Part shown: in pieces, positions 27,474 to 36,600 of the stretch
How positions within the stretch are numbered: position 1 is the stretch's first letter
How the letters are laid out: every line of letters begins with the position of its first letter
DNA from: Arsenicibacter sp965247375
GTDB taxonomy: Bacteria > Bacteroidota > Bacteroidia > Cytophagales > Spirosomataceae
Assembly: GCA_965247375.1 (NCBI GenBank)
Contig: CBDFHU010000034.1
Location: forward strand, 1 to 64,000
DNA: 64,000 nt
Direction of reading: 5' to 3'
Position numbers and translations under genes: made by a program
The notes under the pieces: generated by a model
Told to the model about the DNA's origin: nothing
The model's input: the letters and a program-made list of their open reading frames with translations, nothing else
Database searches by the model: none

Positions 27474-28658
27474 TTACTTAACTACAGAGAACTGATACAC
27501 AGACGTCTGACGATAGGTCTGGCCTGGTTTCAGGATTGTTGTCGGGTACGATGATTTGTTCGGCGAATCCGGATAGTGCTGCGTTTCCAGACACAATGCC
27601 TCGCGGTAGTTAAACGGCTTGCCGTACTTGCCGGTGTCTTTGCCACCCATGAAGTTCCCGCCGTAGAACTGAATAGCCGGTTCGGTCGTCATTACGTCCA
27701 TTTTGATGCCCGACTGGTCACCGATTACTTCGGCGGCTTTGGTCATGCCGTTGCCGGTTTTGTTGAGCACAAAGTTATGATCGTAGCCACCGCCGAATTT
27801 CAGCTGTTCATTCTGCTCATTAATGCGGGCACCGATGGCGGTAGACTTACGGAAGTCGAACGGCGTACCGGCCACAGGAGCCGGATCACCCATCGGAATC
27901 AGCGTCGAGTCAACCGGCGAGTAACGGTCGGCAAACAGGGTCAGCTGATGGTTGTTGATGGTGCCCGAGCCTTCGCCGTTGAGGTTGAAGAACGCGTGGT
28001 TGGTCAGGTTAACCGGCGTATTTTTGTCGGTTGTGGCCGTGTAATCAATCTTCAGACCGTTATCGTCGGTTAGTGAATAAACCACTTTCACCGTCAGATT
28101 GCCCGGATAGCCTTCCTCCCCGTCTTTGGAGACGTAGCTCAGCTCCAGGGTTTTATCATCGATTTGTTTGGCATCCCACACCCGTGTATGGAAACCGCCG
28201 GGGCCGCCGTGCAGGTGGTTGGCGCCGTTGTTGGTCGCCAGCGTGTATTCCTTACCGTCGAGGGTAAAATGCCCTTTGGCAATCCGGTTACCAAACCGGC
28301 CGATGATCGGGCCATAGAACACCTCGGCAGCGCTCTGGTAGTCACCGACTTTGTTGAATCCGATCACAACGTCGGTTGGTTTGCCGTTTTTGTCCGGTAC
28401 GAGCAGCCCGACAATCCGGCCGCCATAGTTGGTGATGGCTACCTGTATGTCCTTGTTTTTCAGAACATACAAGGCGGTTTTCTTACCGTCAATGTCACTT
28501 TCGAAATTCTTTGCGTCCGGTAGTTGTGCAGAGGTCAAGGCAGTGCTGGTTTGGGTTGAGTCGGCCGAGGCCGTTTCTTCCTTGGTTTTGTTAGAGGACT
28601 GGCAACCGCTTATGTACAGCATCGCGGCCAGTGCCATCGGGACAATTAGTTTTTGCAT
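27474..28658 (-). CDS. galM: Aldose 1-epimerase, lipoprotein
   Basis: ATG at 28658 (MQKLIVPMALAAMLYISGCQ) gives a lipoprotein signal with Cys in ISGC; a longer frame to 28694 has no support. Family motifs are NYGGRIVGLLVPDKNGK, YGPIIGRFGNRIAKG, GANHLHGGPGGF (first catalytic His region), NLTNHAFFNL (second His) and PAIQFYGGNF. It interconverts the alpha and beta anomers of galactose or glucose. The lipid anchor places it in the periplasm or at the outer membrane, usual in Bacteroidota, where it prepares sugars for uptake. Confidence 0.93.
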   Translation of the reverse strand: MQKLIVPMALAAMLYISGCQSSNKTKEETASADSTQTSTALTSAQLPDAKNFESDIDGKKTALYVLKNKDIQVAITNYGGRIVGLLVPDKNGKPTDVVIGFNKVGDYQSAAEVFYGPIIGRFGNRIAKGHFTLDGKEYTLATNNGANHLHGGPGGFHTRVWDAKQIDDKTLELSYVSKDGEEGYPGNLTVKVVYSLTDDNGLKIDYTATTDKNTPVNLTNHAFFNLNGEGSGTINNHQLTLFADRYSPVDSTLIPMGDPAPVAGTPFDFRKSTAIGARINEQNEQLKFGGGYDHNFVLNKTGNGMTKAAEVIGDQSGIKMDVMTTEPAIQFYGGNFMGGKDTGKYGKPFNYREALCLETQHYPDSPNKSSYPTTILKPGQTYRQTSVYQFSVVK

Positions 28659-28694
28659 TGGGTTTAGTATTAATCGGATGTATAGTTTGCGCAA

Positions 28695-29645
28695 TCAATA
28701 GCCCCGGTCAAAGTCGACAATGTTGTCTAAAGGCAGTCCCTTTTTATACTTGACAAAATTTTTGAGGAATACCCTTAGTTTGTCCATGTCTTCTTCTTCA
28801 TAACCGCCCCCGGTGTGTTGGGTCAGGAGCACATTCGGGCAGTGCCAGAGCGGGCTGCCGGCCGGTAAGGGTTCCGTGCGGGTAACGTCGAGAACCGCGC
28901 CGGCCAGGTTACCGCTTTGCAGGGCGGCCAAAAGGGCATCTTCGCCGATCAGGGAGCCACGGCCTGCATTCACAATCACAGCCGATGGCTTCATAAGGGC
29001 AAACCGCGCTTCGTTGAACACATCGGTGGTGTCAACGGTCTCGGGCAGCACGCTGATAACGACATCGGTATACGGCAGCAGCGCGTCAAGGTCGGCCATG
29101 GTTGGCGGCTGGCTGTTGCGTACAAACGTAACCGTACAGCCGAAGCCGTTCAGAATCTGCTCAATAGCCTGACCGATCGCGCCTGCCCCCAGCACCAGTA
29201 CGTGTTTCCGGTGCAGCAGATGCATGGTCGGCCGCATGGCCCCGCCAACCCATTTTTTCTCGCTCTGAAGCCGGGCCAGTTCGTCAATCCGGCGATACAG
29301 CGCCATCAGTCCGGCAATGGCCGATTCGGCAACCGGCTGCGCAAAAAAGCCTTTCAGGTTGGTGATGGTTATGTCGGGCCGTTGTTCACTCCGGTACAGC
29401 GGCAGATAATCGTCAAAGCCGGTAGAATAGAGTTGCACCCAGCGCAGTTGCTGACTATCCGTAAGCCAGTCGGCGGGTGGTTTGCCAAATACCACATCGG
29501 CTTGCAGAAAAGCCGCTTTTCGCTCCGTTTCGGGCAGATCCTGTCCCCAGATGCAGACATCGTCGGGTCCCAGAGTGTCCGCTACCAGCGCACGGGCGGC
29601 GTCGGGCAGTCGGAAAGTGATGTACATGTGCATGGTTATGGGCAA
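28695..29645 (-). CDS. D-2-hydroxyacid dehydrogenase
   Basis: The 316-residue protein has the NAD-binding motif VLVLGAGAIGQAIEQIL, the arginine loop NAGRGSLIGEDALLAAL, and the catalytic His in LLTQHTGGGY, the expected arrangement for D-isomer-specific 2-hydroxyacid dehydrogenases. The substrate is not predictable. ATGs at codons 5 and 7 are alternative starts. It follows the UbiA-like gene directly (stop at 29647) and precedes galM by 36 bases, so all three may share a transcript. Confidence 0.9.
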   Translation of the reverse strand: MPITMHMYITFRLPDAARALVADTLGPDDVCIWGQDLPETERKAAFLQADVVFGKPPADWLTDSQQLRWVQLYSTGFDDYLPLYRSEQRPDITITNLKGFFAQPVAESAIAGLMALYRRIDELARLQSEKKWVGGAMRPTMHLLHRKHVLVLGAGAIGQAIEQILNGFGCTVTFVRNSQPPTMADLDALLPYTDVVISVLPETVDTTDVFNEARFALMKPSAVIVNAGRGSLIGEDALLAALQSGNLAGAVLDVTRTEPLPAGSPLWHCPNVLLTQHTGGGYEEEDMDKLRVFLKNFVKYKKGLPLDNIVDFDRGY

Positions 29646-29646
29646 A

Positions 29647-30492
29647 TTAAAGTACTAAAGCAGGCAGCCAGAAAACAGCATCGCCCAGCCAGCGATACCG
29701 TTCATGACGCAGGTAATACGCCGGATACCGCTGAATAACGTATAAGACGGTACTCATGATGGCCAGCATAATGGCCAGCCGCTGGGCAAACCGCGGCCCG
29801 CCGCCGGGATCATTGTTGGTAAAGCAGATGATCATGGCCGCAATGCCGACAATGAACGTCAGCCAGCGCAGCAGCATGTCGCTGAACGGCAAGCCAAGGC
29901 CGGTTGCAATAGAAAAGGAAGTTTGGCGCGGCTTCTCCTGTATTTCCATGATGGAAAACAGCAACAGGTTCTGAAAGGCGATGGCGGCAAACATAGCGGC
30001 TTCGGTCATATCGACCCAGCCAATAGCCGGTCGCTGGGTCCAGACACTACCCCACACACCGGCCGAATAGAGCAGTGCCACAAGTGGTTCTTTCAGCAGC
30101 AGGGCCGGATGATGCGCCGGTAGTTTAAAGACCATGCCGATGTACAGGCCGCAGATCAGAAAAAGAACAGCACCGAATTTGATAACCGCCGTGGGTAGCC
30201 AGAATGTCAGGATAAGTGCCAGAAGTGCCGCTGCCCCCACCGCCTGCCACAGGATAAGCGCATGGTTGCGGTGAAATACATGTCGGGGAGTCGGCGGAAA
30301 GCCCGGTTTGCGGACATCCAGCAGGCGGTCGATTGTATAAATTACCCAGACGGCCAGTGCCAGCACAATCGGGGTCGCCCAGTGCAATGAGTCAACACCC
30401 GACAGCCGGGCAGCTGCCTTATGCGAAAGCACTGCCCCGAATACGACGGGCAGACTCAGGTAATATGCGTTTTTGAGCAGGGTTTTCAGCAA
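29647..30492 (-). CDS. UbiA-like polytopic membrane protein
   Basis: The protein has no ATG near its start. TTG at 30492 gives 281 residues beginning LLKTLLKNAYYLS; a TTG at 30537 would include a palindrome (GCCGGTAAAC/GTTTACCGGC at about 30507-30527) and is less likely. There are eight or so hydrophobic segments. VIYTIDRLLDVRKPG near residue 55 is in the place of the UbiA aspartate motif, and a second possible motif is degenerate. It may be a divergent prenyltransferase-fold protein; activity is uncertain. Confidence 0.7.
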   Translation of the reverse strand: MLKTLLKNAYYLSLPVVFGAVLSHKAAARLSGVDSLHWATPIVLALAVWVIYTIDRLLDVRKPGFPPTPRHVFHRNHALILWQAVGAAALLALILTFWLPTAVIKFGAVLFLICGLYIGMVFKLPAHHPALLLKEPLVALLYSAGVWGSVWTQRPAIGWVDMTEAAMFAAIAFQNLLLFSIMEIQEKPRQTSFSIATGLGLPFSDMLLRWLTFIVGIAAMIICFTNNDPGGGPRFAQRLAIMLAIMSTVLYVIQRYPAYYLRHERYRWLGDAVFWLPALVL

Positions 30493-30704
30493 AATACAGG
30501 TTAGTTGGCCGGTAAACAGTTTACCGGCAGAACACAAAAATACCGCTTGTGTTGAAACGCGGGCAGACTAACCATATTTTTTGAGGCATGGGGGCGTTTT
30601 TTAATGTGTATTGCAGGGGGACGTGTAAAATTGACCGGCGCCTGCCGAACCGGTAGACCGGACCGGAGCAGGCGTTGGTGTTAAGCGGAAGACAGGATCG
30701 TCCG

Positions 30705-31319
30705 TTAGTTCGCAGGATAGTTTGGGTGACCTTTTACTTTACGGATTTGCCGCAGGTGACGGTCAACGTGCCCCCACTGAAAAATATAGACCTGATGCAT
30801 GTTACGAGGGTGTTCGGTGCCTGTAAGCTCAAAATGAGCCCGCATGTCGGCATCTGTTTTTTCGACAAAAGCAATGGTCTGATTCCGTAACTTCAGGAAG
30901 AATGCGAGATTATTTTTGCCGTCAATGAAACCGGTTGGCCGCGAGAAATCAGGAGAGACGTGAGGTGTCTCTTCCATGATCCAGGTGGCATAATAACTAT
31001 CGGGCCGGCTGGTCTGGTTGAGTTCGGGTTGGGGCTTGCTGCGGCTACCCATGCTGATTTCACGCGCCCAGATAATTTCCCAGAGGGCCAGATGCTCTAC
31101 AATTTCACCGATGCTCCACCGGTCCGGAGATTCTTTGAACGCCCATTGGGCGGGTGTGAGGAGATTGGTCTCAGTGACAATTGCATCCCGCGTACGCCGG
31201 AGGTTTTCCAGGGTATACTTCCGGTCGGCTTCGGTCCAGAGTTTCGTTTGTGAAGGTATCTGTGCTGGTAATGCACTGCTGACGAAGATCAGGAAAAATA
31301 GCAGATAGCTTTTTTGCAT
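30705..31319 (-). CDS. Secreted DinB-like protein
   Basis: ATG at 31319 gives a signal peptide (MQKSYLLFFLIFVSSALPAQ); frames reaching 31619 pass through an inverted repeat and are rejected. The mature part matches the DinB_2 four-helix fold: NLRRTRDAIVTETNLLTPAQ, WSIGEIVEHLALWE with the first metal His, and FQWGHVDRHLRQI with the other two. DinB-fold proteins are metal-dependent enzymes, often of unknown reaction. Secreted versions are common in Cytophagales. It is 204 residues and apparently monocistronic. Confidence 0.88.
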   Translation of the reverse strand: MQKSYLLFFLIFVSSALPAQIPSQTKLWTEADRKYTLENLRRTRDAIVTETNLLTPAQWAFKESPDRWSIGEIVEHLALWEIIWAREISMGSRSKPQPELNQTSRPDSYYATWIMEETPHVSPDFSRPTGFIDGKNNLAFFLKLRNQTIAFVEKTDADMRAHFELTGTEHPRNMHQVYIFQWGHVDRHLRQIRKVKGHPNYPAN

Positions 31320-31443
31320 GGCAGAAATACAGATAGAACGGTTGATAATGAAGCTATATTGATCCGTCAAAAATAGCGCACTATCAACCGGCTGTATTGT
31401 AAAATAGCGACATCTTGCCGACAGCTTAAGCTGGAAATTAAGT

Positions 31444-31492
31444 GGTTGCCCCCTGTGGGGTCTGTAAAATAAAGACCCCACAGGGGGCAACC
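31444..31492. repeat. Perfect 20-bp inverted repeat
   Basis: Arms 31444-31463 (GGTTGCCCCCTGTGGGGTCT) and 31473-31492 are perfect reverse complements around a 9-base A-rich loop. It follows the MOSC gene on the minus strand, 19 bases past its stop, and could end that transcript. It resembles the other palindromic elements of this window in position and size, but not in sequence. Confidence 0.85.
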
Positions 31493-31510
31493 GCCTCTGG
31501 AATAACGTTT

Positions 31511-32341
31511 TTACAGCAACGCCTCGCCTTTTTCGTGTATCGTCAGTTCGTCGCCTACGCGGAGCGTACCGGTTTGGGTAGCAATGGCGTTCTGGCCGAA
31601 CAGGATTTTGTTGTTCCACCGGCGGTATTGGGTCAGTGTCCGGAGCGGTTCCTTCCCGGATTCGCCGGTAGCCGGATCGATGGTGGTCAGAATGCAGCGC
31701 GCGCAGGGTTTGGGGCCGTAAAACGGGATACTGCCCAGCTGAAAGCGCTTCCAGGTGTCTTCGTCGTAGGCAGGAGCGCCGTCTACGATGATGTTGGGCC
31801 GGAAACGAGTCATCGTGATGGGCTCGGCCAGGCGGCTATTCAGATCATCGAGGGAGTGCTGCCCGATGATCAGGTATGGGTAGCCGTCGGCAAAACTGAC
31901 CGCCTCTGCATTCCGGGCGTACTTCGTATCGATGAGCCGCCGCGTTGTCTCTGGCATAAATACCAGATGGCAGGCCTGGCCCAGCAACTGACTAAACCAG
32001 TCGTCGGCCTCCCGGCTCAAGGTCGTGGCCGGTACGTCGTGGCTGTCCCAGATCGTGACGTTTATGCTGGCCGACGACGGGGTTACGGCCGGTTCCAGCG
32101 GCAACTCAAACACATTGTCCGGCGCATGGCGGTGCCAGACGCGGATGGTGGTATCGGTCGTGGCCACGTCGATCAGCGCCATGGTATGATTTGACCGCTG
32201 GGTAATGAAGATCCCGTTTGGCGACACCAGCATATACCGCCGGTCGTGGCGAAAGCCTTTTTCTTCGACTACGGCTTCGGTTACCGAAACGCCCCCGAGC
32301 GATTTTACGGGATAAATACGGAGCTCCTGGATAGCAGGCAT
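31511..32341 (-). CDS. MOSC-domain protein
   Basis: The 276-residue protein opens with the MOSC N-terminal beta-barrel (IQELRIYPVKSLGGVSVTEA, GFRHDRRYMLVSPNG) and continues with the MOSC core (MTRFRPNIIVDGAPAYDEDT, then PCARCILTTIDPATGES). The conserved cysteine of the PCxRC motif is present. Members resemble the C-terminal part of Moco sulfurase and mARC/YcbX-type enzymes that carry molybdenum cofactor and reduce N-hydroxylated compounds. It is cytoplasmic and stands alone. Confidence 0.92.
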   Translation of the reverse strand: MPAIQELRIYPVKSLGGVSVTEAVVEEKGFRHDRRYMLVSPNGIFITQRSNHTMALIDVATTDTTIRVWHRHAPDNVFELPLEPAVTPSSASINVTIWDSHDVPATTLSREADDWFSQLLGQACHLVFMPETTRRLIDTKYARNAEAVSFADGYPYLIIGQHSLDDLNSRLAEPITMTRFRPNIIVDGAPAYDEDTWKRFQLGSIPFYGPKPCARCILTTIDPATGESGKEPLRTLTQYRRWNNKILFGQNAIATQTGTLRVGDELTIHEKGEALL

Positions 32342-32349
32342 GTCTTTTT

Positions 32350-32368
32350 AAAGAGCGAAAGAGTGAAA
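32350..32368. repeat. Dispersed repeat copy AAAGAGCGAAAGAGTGAAA
   Basis: The 19-mer is the reverse complement of part of 3876-3895, 28 kb away, and again lies immediately before a gene start (MOSC, minus strand). A degenerate second copy, TAGTGAAAGAGG, follows it. Confidence 0.75.
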
Positions 32369-32437
32369 TAGTGAAAGAGGCTGCCGCATGGGTGCCGCTT
32401 GATAGGCAGGTAGTGAACAGGTCCCGCCAATGGATGT

Positions 32438-32487
32438 AAAACGAGTTTACTCGTTTTTACCCCCTTCCCCTGATGTCAGGGGAAGGG
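32438..32487. terminator. Double hairpin after tsaD
   Basis: Two adjacent stems lie in the gap after the minus-strand tsaD stop. CCCTTCCCCTGA pairs with TCAGGGGAAGGG (32462-32473 and 32476-32487), and AAAACGAG pairs with CTCGTTTT (32438-32457). The second provides a T-run on the minus strand, a fair match to an intrinsic terminator. Confidence 0.65.
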
Positions 32488-32505
32488 TCGGGGATGGGGT
32501 CAATC

Positions 32506-33519
32506 CTAAAACGCCATTCGTGGCATCGGACTGACGGCCTGGCTGGTAAAGTCGCCCTGGTCGTATTTGAATTTCGCGGCCATGGCAATCATTGCGGCAT
32601 TGTCGGTGCAGTACTCAAAGCGGGGGATGAACACCCGCCAGCCCTGTTCGTCTCCGAGTTTTTGCAGGGCGGAGCGCAAACCGCTGTTAGCCGAAACACC
32701 GCCGGCAATGGCAATGTCTCGGACACCGGTTTCGCGGGCCGCCCGCTTCAGTTTGCCCAGCAGCATCTGTACAAGGGTATGCTGAATACTGGCGCAAATG
32801 TCGGCCAGATGGTCATTGATGAAGTTAGGGTTGGTTTTCAGGTTATCGCGCAGGAAGTACATGATGGCCGTTTTGATCCCGCTGAACGAAAAGTCGAGGC
32901 CCGGCATTTCGGCCAGCGGAAACGGAAACGCCAGCGGATTGCCGTCGCGTGCGTATTTGTCAATCAGCGGACCGCCCGGATAAGGCAGATTCAGCAGTTT
33001 GGCCGATTTGTCGAAGGCTTCGCCGACGGCATCATCCTGCGTCTGACCGATAATTTCCATGTCAAGCGGACTTTTTACCAGCACCAGCTGCGTATGCCCG
33101 CCACTGACGGTCAAACACAGAAAGGGGAGCTTCGGCGCAGTCCAGGTTTCGCTCTGATCATCAATGAAATGAGCCAGTACATGGGCCTGCATGTGATTTA
33201 CTTCGATCAGCGGAATATTCAGCCCGAGGGCCATGGCTTTGGCAAATGAGGTGCCTACTAATAATGAGCCTAAAAGGCCCGGACCGCGGGTAAAAGCTAT
33301 GGCGTTAAGCGCAGATTTCGGTACCTTTGCATCAGTAAGGGCCCGTTCTACAACCGGTACAATATGTTGTTGGTGGGCCCGTGAGGCCAACTCCGGAACG
33401 ACTCCTCCGTATTGTTCATGAATCAGTTGCGCGGCAACAACATTCGAGCAAATCTGACCGTTTACTAAAACGGCTGCCGATGTTTCGTCACAAGAAGATT
33501 CAATGGCTAAAATTGTCAT
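32506..33519 (-). CDS. tsaD: tRNA N6-adenosine threonylcarbamoyltransferase
   Basis: The 337-residue protein is a full-length TsaD (Gcp/YgjD). It has ILAIESSCDETSAAVL at the N-terminus, QQHIVPVVERAL, TRGPGLLGSLLVG, the metal site His109-x3-His113 in NHMQAHVLAHF, TVSGGHTQLVL, FDKSAKLL and AGGVSANSGLR. It transfers the threonylcarbamoyl group to A37 of ANN-decoding tRNAs with TsaB and TsaE, and is essential in most bacteria. It diverges from tamB, with about 150 bases between starts. Confidence 0.97.
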   Translation of the reverse strand: MTILAIESSCDETSAAVLVNGQICSNVVAAQLIHEQYGGVVPELASRAHQQHIVPVVERALTDAKVPKSALNAIAFTRGPGLLGSLLVGTSFAKAMALGLNIPLIEVNHMQAHVLAHFIDDQSETWTAPKLPFLCLTVSGGHTQLVLVKSPLDMEIIGQTQDDAVGEAFDKSAKLLNLPYPGGPLIDKYARDGNPLAFPFPLAEMPGLDFSFSGIKTAIMYFLRDNLKTNPNFINDHLADICASIQHTLVQMLLGKLKRAARETGVRDIAIAGGVSANSGLRSALQKLGDEQGWRVFIPRFEYCTDNAAMIAMAAKFKYDQGDFTSQAVSPMPRMAF

Positions 33520-33523
33520 GATA

Positions 33524-33531
33524 CAAAATTA
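33524..33531 (-). promoter_or_regulatory. Candidate -7 box TAATTTTG directly before tsaD
   Basis: On the minus strand TAATTTTG fits the TAnnTTTG consensus and ends four bases before the tsaD ATG. A transcript from it would begin at or beside the start codon, that is, leaderless. No TTG -33 box is evident at the usual distance, so this is a tentative call. Confidence 0.4.
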
Positions 33532-33669
33532 AGGCTTCTCCTGGAATGTTTATTGCAGGATGAGGCCGAAAGCATAAATAGCGGGTACAACCGCTGGATT
33601 GACTAAACTTTTAAACGGGTTTTGTTGTCTAAACGTAAGTAAAGGATACATAATCGCTTAACACCCGAC

Positions 33670-36600
33670 ATGCGCTCATTTTTTGCTGCCTTCCTGAAAT
33701 CGCTGCTCTACCTGACGCTGTCGGTAGTGCTGCTGTTTGTGGTGGCGGCGGTGAGTATTCAGATTCCGGCGGTGCAGACGGTAGTGGTAAACCGGTTAGC
33801 AGCTTATGTGTCTGAAAAACTGGATCATCCGATTCACTTCGACCACGTTTATATCCGTTGGTTCGACTCGCTGGTGCTGGAGGGTGTCAGTATAAGGGAC
33901 CTGAAGCGTCGGCCGATGATCACCGTCAACCGGCTGGAAGTCGATTACAACCTGAAGAATCTCATTGACAGCTCGGCGCATAATATCCACATTGATGAGG
34001 TGTTGCTGTATCAGCCCGATGTCCGGCTGATCAAAAATCCGAAAACCGGCGACCTGAATATCGACGAGTTTATTGCCAACATCGAAAACCTGCTGGCGGC
34101 TGACCCGAATACACCCGGTAAGCCGGATAACAACATACCATTCACCATCGGAAAAGCCTCGGTTATCGACGGGAAGTTTACTTACGACGACCCGCGCGAA
34201 AAGCTGATGAACGATCCCAAAAGCTTTGATTACAACCACTTCACGCTGGAAAAACTGAACGGCAATGTCCGCAATTTTCTGGCTTTAGGGGATACCATTG
34301 CGCTCGACGTAACCAGACTCCGGACGGTTGACCGTGATTCGAAACTGACGGTTCACCGGATGGACACAAAGTTCCTGTACTGCGCAAAAAAAATGGAGAT
34401 GGCTGACCTGACCGCACGGATCGGTAGCTCGCTGGTGCGCGACCACATTGTCTTTCTCTACGATCATCCCCGCGACTTCGGCGAATACAATGACCGGATT
34501 CTGATGCAGGGCAACCTCGAAAACTGCCGCGTGTCGTCTTCGGATCTCGGCTTTTTCTCGGACTATATCCGCGAGCTGCGGGAGACCTGGCTGTTGTCGG
34601 GGTGGTTCAACGGAACTGTCAAGGATTTCCGCATCAGCCGGACCGATCTGCGGTTTGGTCCGGCGTTCCGCAGCCGCCTGCGGGGAGAGCTGGGCTTCAA
34701 GGGCCTTCCTGAAACCGAAGGGCTTAAAGTGGATTTCTGGTTTCACCCGTCGCAGGTGAACATGGCCGATATCCGGCAATATTACCCCGAAGAAGGCTTT
34801 AATCATACGATTCAGAAACTCGGCACGGTCGGCTTTGATGCGCGCTTTACCGGTCTGTTCGACAATTTCCGCACGTCCGGTAATTTCCGTACGGCCCTGG
34901 GCAATGTGTTTGGAAAACTGGACCTGAAACTGGCGGATGAAACGGTGAAAAAGCCGGCTCAGCAAACTGTTTATTCGGCTGATCTGAAGGCCGAAAATCT
35001 GGCTCTCGGCGAGCTGATTGACCGGCCGGAGTTATTTCAGAAAATAAACGGCCACGGCCGTATTTCGGGGCGTGGGTTGTCGGTGGATAAGGCAAATATC
35101 GACGTTGACGGGGCGTTTGACGAGTTGGGCGTACAGGGCTATAATTACCGCAATCTGGTGGTGCGCGGTAACCTGCAAAAGGCATTTTTCAACGGTCATG
35201 TCAGCCTGCGTGACCCGAACCTCCAGTTTTACCTTGATGGTGAATGCGACCTCAGCGGTACGGCGACCAACAATAAACTTAACCGCTACGACCTGCGCGG
35301 CTCGGTTGTCCATGCCGATATGCGGGCGCTCGGGCTGATGCCGGATTCGCTGGTGGTAAAAACAGAACTGGACGTACAGATGCAGGGTAATACCCTCGAC
35401 GAGTTTGAAGGACAGGCATTCTTCAGAAACGGGCTGTTGAGCCTGAATCAGCGGAACCTGCCGGTCGATACGCTGTCGGTGGTATCGGTCATCCGGCCAT
35501 CGGGGCGGCACCTGCTGGTAAACTCTGACTTCCTGATTGCGCAGGTAAAAGGCAACTTCCTGCCGAATCAGACCGTTGACGATCTGGCGCGGCTGTGGCA
35601 GGAATACGAACTGTATTTCATGGGCGATGTGGCCACACGGCAGGCCTACTACGCGCGCAAACAGCAACTGATTACCAAAAAACCGGTATCGCCTTACCAG
35701 ATTGACTACTGGTTCCTGGCCAAACAGGTACGGCCGCTGGTGACGTTCCTCGATCCGTCGGTGCAGGTGGCCAACGGTACCCGCATCGAAGGACAGTTAT
35801 CGGTCGATAACACGACACTTTTTACGGCCAATGTGCATACCGACTCGGTTCGGGTGGGCGCGGTGTATCTGGGCGAAAGCGAAGCTGAACTGACGACATC
35901 GAAGTTTACGACTGGTCAGGAAGTGCTGGCTTCCGTTGAGTTTTCGTCGAAAAAGCAGCAGTTCAGTGCTATAGCACCGACTGAAAAACTGGTCATTGAC
36001 GCCACTTGGGATGTGGATCATATCGACTTCCAGGGCAATATTCAGCAGCAGAACAGCACCAACCGCGCCGATCTGCACGGCGAAATGCGGTTTAAAGGCG
36101 ATGCCATCGATATGACTTTCCAGCGCGCGCAGTTCCACCTGCTCGAAAGCGACTGGAGTCTCAATCCGCAAAGCCTGATCCGGAAAGTGGGCGACGAAAT
36201 TACGTTCCGCGATGTGTCGGCCCTGAACGGCAATCAGCTGATTTCGGCGGTGGGCAAAATCTCCCGCGACTCCTCGCAGATGGTACAGGTACGGGCCAAT
36301 AATTTCTCGCTTGAAACCCTCGATCCGGTACTGAATACCAGCATCCGTGGCACCTTGAATGGCAAAGCGACCATCCGGAATCTATACGAAACAGCCATTG
36401 TAGAAAGCAGCGGTAAAATCTTTGACCTGAGCTACGATGATTTCCGGATCGGTGATGTGACCAGTGACGTGACCTGGGACCCGGCAGCCGAGCGGCTGAA
36501 CATCGACGCCCGCGTCAACCGCGACGGTGCCGACCTGATGACGCTGACCGGAAAATATGCCCCCGATCAGAAGACCGATGCCTTTAACCTGAAAGCCACG

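Noticed and set aside
31442..32194. Plus-strand frame opposite the MOSC gene
   Set aside because: It starts in the inverted repeat and lacks any domain; the MOSC protein on the other strand has conserved motifs.
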